From positions 1,375,001 to 1,439,000 of the forward strand of contig WPIO01000090.1 of the NCBI GenBank assembly GCA_009760855.2: DNA of 64,000 bases, written 5' to 3'. The notes under the pieces were generated by a model that was given only the letters and a program-made list of their open reading frames with translations, had not been told where the DNA came from and made no database searches. This DNA is from Cristatella mucedo (Eukaryota > Bryozoa > Phylactolaemata > Cristatellidae). The position numbers were made by a program, and so were the translations under genes. Positions 46,801 through 61,300 of the stretch are shown piece after piece (positions within the stretch are counted from its first letter, which is position 1; each line of letters opens with the position of its first letter).

Positions 46801-49800
46801 TATATAGCCCACTCAAACCCTACTGGCTATCACTACGCATGCGGTAGCCAACAAACTTCATCTTACCCAGCAAAGAGAAAGTGGGAAGCAGAGCAAGTCC
46901 AAGTAAGCTAAGTAAGATTCTCAAGGCTTAAACACCACTCACAGCAGTGTGGTATCTATCGTCAGCATCTAGGTGATAGTCGACCCAGGGGGGTCCTGTT
47001 CATTTTTGATGAGGATCGGTATAAATGTAGAATAGCGAAGGAAAGAGAACGGACATTAGTGGAATTTCACAAGAGACCGGTCTGCTGAATGAGACATAAC
47101 CACTGCGAGACACAGACTGCACACAATCGGATAGAGAGATTACAACCGAAGCTTGAGCTGCCAGACCGATCGTTGTTGTCGATCGCTAAAGTAGGGTATT
47201 GTGATCAACAGTGCCAAACGAAGCTAATAGATTGAAGCAGGACCGGGGAAGTGACGTTGCCAGCATCGTTTCTGCCCAGATTGTCGTTGGTCACACGAAC
47301 GAGAGCATTTTCAGTGAACTGGTCTCGCTTGAATCACGACTAGAATTGCTCTGATAATTCATTCTTGTCAATGTGTTCCATAAGGCAATAGTGCAGCAAC
47401 AGACTTGTCATTATGTTCCACAAGGCAATAGTACAGCAACAGACTCAGACAGACTGCTTAATATCGGCAGGTAGACAGTGGTAGGTTTCAAAACTGCCTG
47501 GTATATCAACAGATTACAGATCGAGCACAGAACACCGAAGAGTTACTACAAAGCCGTTGTTGGTGACGAGTTGCTATGATATATAAAGTTTTTAGCATTG
47601 CTTACTAGGATCCACTGGATACAGCCAATCAATGCCACGAGTGCATCAAACCGTCAACGACCGGCTTGCTGAAAGCTGAGAACCTGATCACAAAGCCCTC
47701 CTCAAGGCTACAGGTTATCTCATATTCGACCGAGCTGAAACATGTATTTAATACATGGATATGAACTATCAGCATGTCTCTGTCTCAAATTTTGGTAGCT
47801 CGATCGTTCTGTGTGCGTGAGTGTGCGTGTCAGCAAACGACTTGGAGCACGTGGACGCAACCGGACTAAATAACGTTTAATGATCAACTCAGTTTGCAGA
47901 CGTTAGCGATAACCGGAGCTTTGGTCGTGTGTGGCTCAAAAACGCTGCGTTCTGATTGGCTAGCCAAGGTTGGGAGGGGCCCCAGTCCAGTTCCGGAAGA
48001 AAACATTTGGGTGCAGCACGGCCATAGGCTGGGATATGCATTCACACATCACGATCTCAACACTGCCACAGGCTGGGATATGCATGCTCACATTATGATA
48101 TCAACAATCACTAAATCAACTTTATCGAGTTATTTTTTACACACGAGCGCACACACTAAGGTACATACGCATGCATCTGCCCTCTCGTATGCATGTGCGC
48201 GCACACACCCGCACGCACAGAAATCACAGAAATCTGCGCAAGAAAACACTTAACTGCAAATGCGAGCAAAGAGCACAGACATGCTAACAGGATCGAATAT
48301 GCAAAAGCAGTACCTGACAAAGGTCGAGTGTACGTTCAACTGGTCGAGCAAGAAGCCATACAAGTCTGGAAACTTAAAGAAGAAGGCCCTGGCGGTCATG
48401 CTAAAACGACGGCATCGACGGATGCGCCTGTCAGCAAGGCTTCACCTGCCTCACACAGCTTCGTCCTATTGCTGCACTGATGCAGCAAGCAGTGGGTTGT
48501 TGCGGTCACCGAGGCAGCATCGAGCCGCTGGCTGCAGTCAGGACTGCGAGCAGACGATTGCGGCGCGCGGGATCAAGCACGGCAGTGCGAGGCGGCAAGC
48601 TGGATTCAGGCAAACAGCTTCTATCTATGAAGCCAGGCACTCCTTTTCGTTAAGGTGATTGAAGGGAGAGAGAGGGGGAGATGCACTCACTGCACGCCAC
48701 TCGGAGGCATGGCATGCAGTCGAGCACGCCGCAGCAGCTGCTGCGATCGCAGCGGCACACAAAGCAGCACCTACCCGTTCCGTTTTGCCAGGTCGTCCTT
48801 CGAGCACTTGACACCGAAAACCCTCTGAATGAGGGCGCTAAACAGCAGCGTGGCCGAACTGCGTACCTTCAATAGCCACGCACGCAGTCGCAGTCGATGC
48901 AGTCACGACACGAAAGCCAATCGACGTTAACAAATGCTACATTCTGGGGGTGGATGGGTGGGTGGGGGGCAGCTAAAACACGCCCGTGGCAGTCCATTGC
49001 TGATGTCTACACCATCGAAAGCAGAGAATGCACCAGCCTGGAAAGCATGCCGTGCACGTATACACACATATGCATCTTCTGCAGTAAGCTCATAAAGCAG
49101 CAAGCGACTAAGCAGGTGCTACGCCGGAGAAATTGCAATTGGGCATTAAAAGTCTACATCGCTTTCTGCATGCGCATACGGCAGGCAGCCCACGACTTCG
49201 CTCACACAACATAGAAAATAGGAGAGGCATAGCTAGGTTAGAAGGGCAGTCGGAAGAACAGAGAGGCAGCTGAGTAGCTGTGCAGGACGGCTGGAAATAC
49301 GCCATAGTCGGCAGCAGGAGAGCAGATGTCGTTTCCTATGAATTGTAGGAATGAGTCCCATAGTCAAGGACCTGAAGTGAAAGGATGTAACAGCAAACTT
49401 ATTGTGCACAGAAGACCTGAGGAGGCTGAAATTGGGACAGCATGTCATCGAGGTGTGAAGGAGGTTATTCATGACAGACCTAATAGATCACAGTAAGAAT
49501 TCTGCTCTGTATTATTGATCAACTGGGGGCCATCACAGCTCTTTCAGCAAAGGAGACACGCGAAAGAACGCCTTGTGCTTATTAACCAACTGTGCCGGCC
49601 ACAATCGCCAAAAGCTGTAGGGGGCGAGATAGCTTTTTCTGCAGACCAGGAAAAAACGCGAGCTAGCACGATCTTTAGCTAGCCTCCCCGGTAGCTAGTC
49701 TCTAACCTTAGGACAGGGATCAAACACGATGACCAGGTGGGGAAGTGGTCCTCTGAATGAAACTTTAGATGCATACCAGCTGTCATAAAGGACACCTAAA

Positions 49801-52800
49801 TCACGAGCACGAGACGATGGCAGCACCGAGGTGTCACCAATTAGAAGAGCAGTTCCTTATTACAGCAGCTCTACGTTTACGGTATCACACGAGTAGTTTA
49901 CCAACGTTTTGGTTAAGGAAATGGGCTGACATCGCTTAGCTTAAGCAAATGGACAGGTATCCAGAATTTAACATCTACTAAGCAGACATCAAGTCAGTCA
50001 CGTCAGCTGATTCAGATGGTTTAAATGACAATTACAGCTACTTACTGCCAGCCCTGAGGTTATAGTCGACACCATGGGTTAGCGGGTTAGCATCATTTTC
50101 ACGAGAGATCGTACAAACTGAGAACAGCAACAGAGGGCTAAGAACTACTTAAAGGTTGAACTCCAAAGGTGAGACAGACCTGATGGATGAGACTTGGCCC
50201 CCACACGACGTGAGTTCGGTAAAACCTATCAGGGGGCCAAATTATGACAATGGATCGGCCTGCTGACACGACAAGGCAAAGTAGGCGAACCTAGGAAAGT
50301 GCCTGTGCATTTAGCTGATGGAATGGGAGCTGATTAGTGGCCGATGGGTTGTCATACTGGGGCCCCACGGACAGGCAGAAAAATTAGGTCGACGTGGTCT
50401 CGTGTATGTACAAAATGATTCAGGAAGAGCAAAGCAACGGCAGTAGGACACCGGTCCGGCTAACAATAAGTTCCTTTGAGTATTTGTGAGGTAAGATCTG
50501 GGGTAACAAAAATCATGATTCTGGGAATATGGTTCTCTAACAACGTGAGCAATTTCAAGGTCACAAGTTCTTCTAGAGTGCCTCTCATCTCGCCTGGGCA
50601 TCACTGGCACTGCTCTGCAACGGTTCAGGTCCTTTCTCAGTGGGAGTATTGACGTGAATGGACAAAGATCATCCGAGGTACTTCTGAAAAATGGGGTACC
50701 TCTAGGCTCCGTGCTAGGTCCACTTCTTTTCACGGTTTATAATCTCCCTCTTGTTGATGTGATTAGCAAACAATCTAGGCTTTCACTTCTATGTTGATGA
50801 CAATCAGTTATACCTTTGCTTTGATCCCTTCGAGCGTGTCGAATTCTCTCAACTCTCTTGCTGCATGTATTGATGACATCTGCACATAAATGGCAGCAAA
50901 TTTTGTTAAACTAAACAACGATAAAACTAACTTACTAGTTATGGGCAAACCCAGAGTGATTCAGAGATTGGAAAGGCTGACTCAAAATTGGCTCTGCCAG
51001 CATATCTCCTGTTGAATCAGCTCGAAATCTAGGTGTCATGTTCCAAAGTGATCTCTCATTAGACGACCATATCAGCTCCACAGTCAAATCTGCCTATTTT
51101 CAGCTTCACAACTTTGCTAAAATTAGGGCTTGTTTAGATAAGGATACCACGTCTAAGTTGGTCCATGCATTTGTGACATCCCGTCTTGACTTCTGTAACT
51201 CACTGCTTGCTGTCTTACCGGCAGGTGTGATCAGGCGCTTAGAGCTGGTGCAAAACTCGGCAGCGAGGCTTGTCTGTCGCGAGTGTCACAGTTGCCACAT
51301 CACACCACTTCTCGCCGACCTGCACTGGCTACCAGTCAAGCAACGGATCGACTTCAGGGTTCTGTCACTCACTTGTAGGTCCCTTCATTCTTTGGCTCCA
51401 GTCTATCTATCACAACTTCTCCCCCGTCAGGCAAAGCATCGTACCACCCGCTTTTCGGAAACTGTTTATCTATACCTCGTACATATCTCAAATCCTCTGG
51501 AGACCTCGCATTTTATTTTTACGCTCCCAATGGGTGAAACTCCCATCTTGCGTCACAAAATCTCTTGAATTGACCACATTTAAAAAGAACTTAAAAACGC
51601 ACCTATTTAGGACAGCATTCGGTGGGTCCCCGTGATTCGTCCTTTATGTGCTTATGCATGCTCACATTGTGCATTCTACAACTAACATTTGTTGCATGCT
51701 GACCCTATGCATGTCACCCCTAACCATGTTGTTTTTGTTATCAAGCATGCTACCACTTACCATTCGATCGCGCTTTCCTTTGCAGCAAATGTAAAGCGCT
51801 TAGAAAGAGATTGAGTTCTATGAGGGCGCTTTACCAAGTGCATCATTATCATTATTATTTTTATTATTGTTTGCATCTCTAGCCGCTACATCCATTGGCA
51901 GGAGTATCAAAATAGCTTTGCAGACCCAATTTGGCCTACACCCGACAGAGCGATGAGACATATTATACACAGTTGTGGCTTACAGGTTTCGATTTGGTGC
52001 TCAAGTTCGGCAGGCTCTAACGCGAGTTCTGCTATATGTGTTCTGTGAATTTCCTATACAGCAAATGTAAAGCGCCTAGAAAGAGATTGAGTTCTCTGAG
52101 GGAGCTTTATCAAGTGTATTATTATTATTACACAGAGCAACAATTAAAAGTTACCAACCAGTACAAAGAAATTCAATACACAAACTTTATGCAGTAAGAA
52201 CCTAACGACACCATTACGATCCCTAAGCAAATGGTGCTAGAAAGGATGAGTGACTGAGAAATGGCAATTTCCTTACCATCCAGTGCCGGTCCTGGTAGCC
52301 ACAAACTGCAGCCTCAATGCCAGCAGAGACGAACGGCAGTACTCTCTTGCCGAGCTGATTATTGAGAAATGCCACTCTAAGAACATTGAGGGCATGCACC
52401 TTCTGCTGCATGCTGACGGGAGACTCCAGGCCATCACTATGTTTATGCAGAGTATCTGCAATCGCAAGAAAGCATGCTTCCTAGTGAGCGTGCACCAAGA
52501 AAACAAGATCCAGTTTGTTAAAACCGAATAATCAGTAGCAGCCACTCACTCAATTCCCGACCTTCACCTGCAGGTGAATTCACGTGCAATGCAGCGTCTG
52601 CACTCCTCCCATTCACGTGCCCAACAAGACTAGTAACTCTATATATATATATATAGATTCAAGTTCAGATTTCATTCGTGTACAACTAGCTTGACCATTG
52701 CCTATATGAGCATATCACTGATGAGCTAACTGCACAGCAAGCATACCAAGCAAATGGTTGGCTAACCCCATTAGACAGGTCCATAAAGGTCTCAACTCTG

Positions 52801-55230
52801 GGGTTCCCCCGAAAACTACAGCCTCTCTATCGAAACTCAGCGTTTGGATGCGGGGATAAACGCAGTAACATAGGATGTCAAATTGTGTTGCCATTAGTAG
52901 AGTTCCATCTTTGTCTAAAGTCAACCAGTTGTCAATCAATTGATTTAACGGCCTCATTGATAAACCCGGTGGAAGAGCAATAACAGCTATTACGCCACTT
53001 GCAGCTGGCAACAAAATATTGCCTGCTGAAGGATGTGAACCCACGACCTGGGTCGTAAAATGCAAGCTCCCTGTAACGAATTAGGTCATATAAATTCTAG
53101 CCATTGTGCCAGTGATCCGATCAACTACTTTGAGGACAACCAAGTCTTTAGACAGCAGTGCTGTCAACATGTACAGGCAAACAAGGCGGCACTGTTTGTC
53201 GGCACTGGGAGGTCGAAAGAGAGATTCTGCAAAGCTACAAACTAAACCAACTGTGACTAAAAAAGCCTTTTGGCACCAACAAGTGCTCAGGCAGCCCTAC
53301 TACCAGATACCAGGCAGAAAAACTATGGGCGAAAGTGCCCCATAGTGCCTTCGGTCTTCTTCAGCTCCACGATAAGCATGAGTGCCAATGTAATGACACG
53401 GCTGCCAAGTCATCAAAAGGTAACAGCAACAACGCAAGTCGAGATAGTAGGACTTATCACTTTTTCTCACTTCAACATGCTCACTCCACCAGCTGGAACC
53501 AGTAGGAGTGGAGCTGTACCTACAAGTCGCTAGCCGTGCTTTCAAGGCTTAATGATTCACTGGTACTTGTCATGCATCGGCAAAGACTAGCAGCCTTATG
53601 AGCGCTGTGCTCACGACTTTGCTCTGACTGGACACAGAGAAGACTCTACACCTCTGTGTAACACTGCCTTCTTCACATAATCACCATTCATGCACTTCAC
53701 ATACAACCTCAGAATAAGGTCTTGCAGGAAAATCTAGAACCAAAGCGTCTCAAGAAAAACAGCTGAATGCATTCAAACCAGGCCTGCACAAACGACCTGT
53801 TTGCATGCATGCCGAAAAGCTTATTCGAGGTAGTCAATTCCTGTATGCAGACACATATGTGAGGCATCATTAGAAAATGAGAACTAATCATGAAGAACAC
53901 CAAGCATGCGAGTTGGTGCAGCAGATTTGAAGGATATAAAGTTCGCCAGTCTTGCCCAGATTGCTAACCAAGAATCTCACCACTGTAAATATCAAGCGAG
54001 TTAGCAACGGTACACCACGTCAATCACGGTGTGAATGTATCACAAACAAGGTAATCTTCTGCACCAACTTCTACTTTTGTGAGAACGACGGGGAACAGAC
54101 AGAATGATGCAGTAGAATTAAGCAAAGACAGATCTTAAGAAATATTTCTTAGGCTTCCCGACAAAAAGCACGAAATTGACAGTTTTCAAGCGACACAGGA
54201 TCCTCAGAGCAACTAAATTCACACTTCATCAAGTGGTTCGCCAAGGAATCCAAGGTGAAAATCCAAGTATTGCTTGTAAATAGCGACAGATGGCCGGACT
54301 CCTCTCACAACCCAACATTCAACAAATACCCTGTGGACAACAACAACAGGGCACACTGAGGGACAAACCATCGAGATATAATAATGTCAACAGCTTAGCA
54401 AGATGTTAAACTTTCGAGTTCTTGCAGCTGAAAGCAAGAGAGGCTCTGCTCGGCTATGTGGCAGAAAATTAGGAGGCCCCCCCCCCCCGATGGTTCTGCT
54501 CCGTTGGAACTACTTTTGCGCTGTCGGCTGCCAACGATTGGTCAAACATTCACACCTCCAAATTGCATAAATGTCTACAAGAACAGCTTGCCCTGCACCG
54601 ACTTTCTGCACAGAATGCATGCGACTGTCACCATGACAGCAGGCTATTCTGATGGACAAGGTCACCGTACTTACTGTCCTCTCTCTACCTTTGATATCGC
54701 AATTGCAAAAGGCTTGCGCCAGATACGATCTCTGCAGTTGGGCAGAAGATCTAGGCAGAAATCACAGCATAATAAGCTTAGTAAATTGACCGGAACACCG
54801 TGTCGGTCTTCATCGCCTGCCAGCCAGCAGCACTTACCAGCTGCACCGGGCATAGCAGCAGGCTCATCGTCTGCTGTACGGCTTCTGGCGACTCGCAGCA
54901 GAATGCTCATCACACCGTTAAGGCCATGCTCGGAGCCCACGTCGGGCGGCTGGGTCACGAGGTAGGCGAGCACTGCATACGGCAGCCCGGCACTACGGCG
55001 CGTCGAGCACGCCTCGCTGGCGAGCTTCGGGTCCAGCACCACCAAGATTGGCGATCGCTCGCCAGTAAAAAACCGCCGACAGAGGTCGCTGGCTGGCAAG
55101 CGCCTGCAAGGGAAACAAGGCACTACTCGATTGGTCCATACTTGCCGGTCACGGGCAACCAACTATTGGCAAACTGCTCACGACTTCCGGTTAGTGCAAC
55201 GCTCGGCGCAGAGAGTTAGAGAGAGTGAGT

Positions 55231-55309
<79 letters not shown>

Positions 55310-58300
55310 TGAGAATATCTGCTATTGTGATGGTGCTGCACAGCCAGCCAGCAGTTGCCATGCAGAAGCTCACTTGGGCATGCGAGTTGTCACCGAGGCC
55401 ACGAGATCAATGCGAAAGGATCTGGGGCAAAAGCGATCATCATTTTATTCCTCAATATACAGCCATTTCCAATCCAAATAAGGCAAAAATGCCACCGACA
55501 TGCCGATAGTGCTAGGCAAGCCTGCCCAAGATGCAGCCCACTGCATCTTAACTCAATTTACAATTCAAGCAGCTAGAATAAAACTAGAACTGCCACGAAA
55601 ATCGAACTTCATCTACTCCACGAAGGAACTTCTTTCACGGTGGCTTGCCAAGAATTTAACTAGCACCTTAGTTTTGTCTCGGCTAGATTATTGTAATTCT
55701 CTTTTGGCTGGGCTATCGAAATAAAGCCACTAGGCCACTGTAGCTGGCAATGAATATGGCTGCGGGGCTAGTTTACAGATCCCAGAAGTTTGACCACGTG
55801 TCTCCTTTGCTGAAAGTGAATGGATTCCTGCCGGTCGATCAACAGTTACAGTGTAAAGTTCTTATGCTGACCCACAAGGCCAGCCCAGCGTGGCTCCTCC
55901 GTACTGAACTGCTGCGCCAGCTTCAGCCTCCTTGTCCTGCCAGGTCCTGTGTGGACAATACATTAACTGTTCCACTGCTCTGCTTAAAGACCGTGGGCAA
56001 CAGAAGCTTTTGGTCTGCAGGTCTTAATCTGTGGAACTCACTGCCACAATTCTTATGCAACAACGACTACTCTCCAGCTGGCAATATCGGCACATCCTTT
56101 CAGCCGTCCTGAGCTGCTACTTACATGCTATTGACTGCCTCAACTGCTCTTATGACTCAGCTATGCTTCTCACTTTCACTTTGCTGCGTGAGATGAAGTA
56201 TATTCGCTACCGTTGGTGTACCAAAAGCCGCTTAGGCCGTGAGTAGGCTGTAGAAAACTCTCCTGTATAACACCCACATACTCTTTGTGGCTTTGTATAG
56301 TTACAGACAGAGATACATATGAAAAGCATGAGATGCAAATTGTTAGGGCTCCCAGAATAATACTGTGTTCACTGTTATGGCTCTCTGCCGACTGCAATGG
56401 TATGCGAATGCCAACGAAGGCGCCGCCGGTCTCGGCAGCGGCAGACGATGAAAAAAGAAGGCTCTCAGGAGAGAGCTGGGCAGCTGGACATATATAGCCG
56501 ACGTCGAACAGGCAGTCAGCACTCGTGCAAGGTGCTGCTCCATCGAAGCAGCGGCTCGGCGGACCTACCGCCAGTAGGCACGCCAGACCTCCGCATAGCC
56601 TGTGAAAGCGATCTCGAATGCACCACGATGTCGAGCATTGGCCAGGATGTCGGTGAAGAACTCCTCGATGGGGCCAAGGACCTAAATTGATGCGACCTTT
56701 GCAGCGAGGCGAGCAAGAGGCTTGCGCTTACCAATTGCAAGTGCACAAGTGAGGCTAACGATGCAAACCACAAGACATCGAGCCGGTCACGGCTTTAACA
56801 CGAAGTGAAAGCCACACAAATGGAAAAACCAGAAGTAGCATCGAAATCGTCGGCATCTTAGATGCGTTTGCCTGCACCTAGTGCCCAAATACAACTGGTA
56901 CATAGTGAGTGAAAGATTTCAATATTTTTACTTTTCCTACTCCCGAATGCCAAAGATAAACAGAAAATATAGTATGTCCACTTGGTCCAATGCTGAGACT
57001 CTTGACATCTAGGCTCAAGGAGCGGAACTTGTTGGATATAAGTGTGAAAGCAACAGCTGTTTTTCTAAATTACCCAGTCGACACGATAGACTGTTTCTGC
57101 AACAATGCAGCCACTCTATTAGAGGCTTTAGGAGTAAACTTTAGACAGATCGCCCCAGAGCCTCAGCCATGAGTGCAGCCTCATAACGGGAACATGTACC
57201 CGGCTCTCGCAATAGCTCACACTGTGCTCCCAAAATAGTACTACACCAGTGTCAAGGTGTTGCAGAGTGCCTTTAAGTATTGCTGCGTAGACAATGGAAA
57301 CTTAAAATGGGTAATTCTAGATGGGCCAGCCAAGGTAGTTATGAAGTTTTCATTGGCCCTCGTCTACCTATTTTTGAACCCTATCGAGTGGCAATTTTTG
57401 TATGACGTCAGAGTATAAAAACTGCAATTTGTTGTTCTTTCCGACCAATTGTAAGCCACAAACTGCTAATATGTCAGCTGTCTAACTTGAAATGGGTTAA
57501 ATTCAAATTAATCATCTGCTCTGGTTACGAAAGCAAGGCAAGTGGCGAATAATGGCAATTTTTAATACCCGTGAGGCATAATCAACTAGGAAAATATAAC
57601 TTACTGTAAGGGACAACAATTGTAACAGCTACTGCAATGTAGCTAATTGCAGTGGCTATTAGATGTCCAATTAGAAAGCAAACGTTAGGAGAATCATCTC
57701 ACTATGACTCGCAGACACTCAATATGGCCATATCAATTTGGATTCCGAGATAAAACGGAGACCGGCGGTGGCTGAAACAACTGGGCGATTGCATTTCCAG
57801 TTAATCTCTGCAATCTAGGGCGGCCCAAGAGCGTGTACAGGAAAACGTCGGTGGCGGCGGCCGACACACACCAGCTGGATGTCCAATGGATGGCACGCGA
57901 GCAAGCACGCTTCGTCTTCAGCAGCCTCCTTGGCCAAGAGTCCGAACAGAAGTGCGATTTCCTTCGCAGCGCGCCAGCAGCAGACGACGACGTGCCGTGG
58001 CCACAGGACAGATGCTGCCTGGGTGCCCTCATCATGGGCCTCATCATCGACAGCTTCTAGCAAAGTAGAAACGAATAAACTAGAATGGTGCAAGCTAAAC
58101 GCCGACGCTGCCAACGAGGATCGAGCCGGTCGGCAGCTGCCGCTAGCGCGCCGACAGCACCAAAGGCCGCGGCAGACAGGTTTTTATGCCGGCAGCCGCT
58201 GCAGCTGGCAGCTGCCCCTGCACCAACCGGTCTCCAATTCGTAGCCTTCGGGCGAGCTGTGACACACGACGGGCGCCACGAGCGAATACGTGTCCTTGCA

Positions 58301-61300
58301 GGCCTCGACCAGACGCGACAGGAAGTCGGCGCGGAGCAAGCTCACGCTCGCTGGTGGCGCATTGCTACAAGACGATCGACCGGCCTCTGCAGAAGCCGCC
58401 GCTGCTGCTGCTGCTACTGCGCCAAGCATGCTGGGAAGACTGGCGCTCGCTAGACAACGGCGTTCGACACCTACTGAGGCCGTGGCATCGGCAGTGAGCT
58501 ACTGTCCCGACCGACGCCTGCTTCCGACGCCGGCGCGTGACGTCTCGTCTTGGCAGCCACCGAAGCACAGCCGAGGCCGAGAGCAACGACCTCGCGGATG
58601 CACAGGATGGCCGGGTAGAGCTGCTGCCCGCCTCCGCCGAGCGCCGACGTCAAGTCACTCCGGGCACGGGCGATCTGGCGCAGCAGCACGTCCAGCAGCC
58701 AGTCGACCACTGCTGCAGCAGCGCCGCCTGGCACTGGCGGCGCCGCTGCAGCAGGAGGGGCGGCGGTGGCAGAGGCGGCCTCGAAGCCACGCTCAGTCAG
58801 CTGCACGAACAGCTTCACGAGGGACGCGGCCGTGGCCGCGTCGCCGACGTCGCTGCCCTCGAGCAGCGATCGAGCCCGATCCCAGACAATGCCCGGAAGG
58901 AGGGCTGCAAACTAGGAAAATGGGATACTGTTAGGCGGGCTGCCGAAGCCTCACGACTGTGGCCAATCAAGGCAGCGCTGCCTGCAGAGACCAGCAGCAT
59001 CAGCGGGTGCGTCGCATGCTGCAGGGTGCGTCAGAAGCACTGGCTAAGAAGCCCTTCTTAATAAGGATAAATTGGCTTGGCAGCAACAGTCTCATCAATC
59101 GGTTTACCGAGACACTACAAACCGCACGCCATCGACTGCAACAGAAGGAAGTGAGGGTAGGAAACATACTGCCTCAGTGATGCCACAGTGTGGCATGGCG
59201 ACGTCTTCCAGGCCGAGCAGGAGCAGCCGGGCAGCTGCAGCACGGTTTTGCTCGTAAGTGTCACAGAGGCAGGCCAGCAGACAGGCAGCAGATGAGTCGG
59301 TAATGAGCTCAGTTATTGAGAAGAGGTTTGCTGAATCGGCTGTGCCTAGCAAAGAAATGGTAGTGCAAAAGCAATAGGTTTAAACCCTTTTCAAGAGAGC
59401 CTTGCACCGAGAAAAACTACCTTCACAGCAGCAGTGGCCAGTGTGTGCATGTGTTTGAACTGGCACGGCAATGCTCTAAATTTGTCCAAACAAACGTGTG
59501 GAATGTCAGTCTTTCAATCAACTTTAGCTGACAAGGCTTCACTGAATGAAGCCGACATATAGGTGAGCACGTAATGACAACAGAAACAAAGTTAACTGAG
59601 ACAGCTTTAACAAACAACGTTAACACAAATGCCCTTGTTCCTGGCTTCTGGGACTGGCTAATAGGAAGTGAGGCAGCTTGCAATCCTAGAAGCAAGTCTT
59701 GAAGAGCTAATATCTTCATTTTACACAATGATTTGGGAGGGAGAGCTCGACAGATATTGTGGGCAAAATCTTTGATTGCACATCACGTGTATGCAATAAC
59801 CTCTCTCTCCTACTAGATCTGAAAGAAAATTCTACAAGGTCACGACATCCCCTGATTTGACAACATTTAAAAGAAGCTAAACACACATCTATTTATCATA
59901 GCAGTTAGAGGGTTCACGTGCTCAGTCTTTTGTGTGCTTCTGCGTGCAGACACTGTGCATGCTGCCACTAACCATATTTGCATGCTGATACTGTGCGTGC
60001 AACCTCTAACCATGCTATGCTTGGCGTCATCGAGCATGCTAACACTAACCATTCGATCACGCTTATTTTGCTGCTAATGTGAAGAGATTGAGTTATCCGA
60101 GAGCTATAAAAATCTATTATTTTTTATTAATGGATACATATATAATATAGCCATCGACCACAGTTATGTCGAGAACTACATATAGTAGATTAGTCAGAGG
60201 CTAATTGATTAAGGGCTGCGTTTGACCGTGTAGACGAAAGCAGTTGGGCCGCTAACAGGCAAGCAAGCTCAGGGTCGATGGCAGTCAGCCTGCTTCCGGT
60301 GTCCGTAAACCCTTCGAAAGATCGGTTACCTACTCGTAACATTTGAGTACGTGGTGGCAGGCGGGCGCACTACGCACGTGTGCATGCACATCCACACGTG
60401 CTTGAGAGTGTGCGCACGAACAGACAGACAGACGAGATGCTGACACTGTAGCAGGGTGTTAGGGAAGGAAGGTTTCATTTCATGTCCTCTAGCCCCTGGC
60501 TTCCATGCAGCCCCTGGCTAGCCTCTGACCTTCCGTCGCACAACTCATCATCTTATCCAGCGACGCTGCTAAGATCGATTACCCCAATCGCCAGGCTAAT
60601 CGACCGGTCGGTAAACCAAGCTGACACGCCCTTGCTGATGCTAAAAGTGGATTGACAGTCCAGCTGAAACAGCCGAAAACAGGGACCATGGTATAAGACC
60701 TTCGAGGGAGGAGCAGCTGAATGCACTGCAACAGTGCACTTACCAGTCGCAGTGGACGAATGCGTGGGAGCAGGCGATCGCCGTGAGATCGGCGGAAATG
60801 CCTCGGCCACAAGATCCAGCAGCTCCAGTGCTACCGTTCGCAGAGCATACGGAGTGTCGATTCCGTGCAGCCTATCCAGCTGCTGACGGCCCAGTGACAA
60901 CAAAAACGCCTGCAGCAACCAAGCCAGTGTACCGCGCATTGCCTGTCTTACTCAGTTCGATCACTGGCCCAAAAAGCCAAGAGGCAGTCAAGAGGGTGAT
61001 GGCGCTATCGGATGCAAAAATACATCAAAATGTCTTGGAGTGGTGATGTTTGGCGATTTCTGCTGCCTAAATTTGAAATTGGGCAGCAGGTAGGAATGGC
61101 TGCCCAGAAGCTTCTATCGACTAACAGAGAGCAAGACCGACTTCTAATCATAAGCAGCATCCTCAGTTCTGCTATTACGACACAAAATCTTTAAACAGTA
61201 CAACATATAAACAAAACAAAACAGGGCCACAAATAGAAAAATATGTTTCATTTGTATATGCTCTAAGAGAACTTAATCTCTATCCATGAGCTTTACATAT

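Larger units (their letters stand above)
44455..48509 (-). other. THADA intron 11
   Basis: This 4.05-kb intron holds a G12 run (44720-44731), the hAT element (45256-45572) with an old SINE/LINE-B-type tail around it, a LINE-B copy (46230-46720, minus), a LINE-A 3' end (46745-46890, minus) and a roughly 43-bp tandem duplication (about 47368-47452). A looser duplication of GGCTGGGATATGCAT lies at 48027-48085. Confidence 0.75.
48867..52276 (-). other. THADA intron 9
   Basis: It holds a diverged LINE-A (49200-49880, minus), a LINE-B copy with reverse transcriptase remnants (50565-51870, plus) and a LINE-B tail (52010-52130). Stretch 49900-50550 shows nothing recognisable. Confidence 0.8.
55104..56568 (-). 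other. THADA intron 7
   Basis: It contains (AG)n at 55236-55306 and a plus-strand LINE-A copy at 55635-56325. Confidence 0.8.

Noticed and set aside
58301-58934. Plus-strand 214-aa frame over THADA exons 4-5
   Set aside because: It is Arg/Ala-rich with no domain. The opposite strand carries conserved THADA segments.
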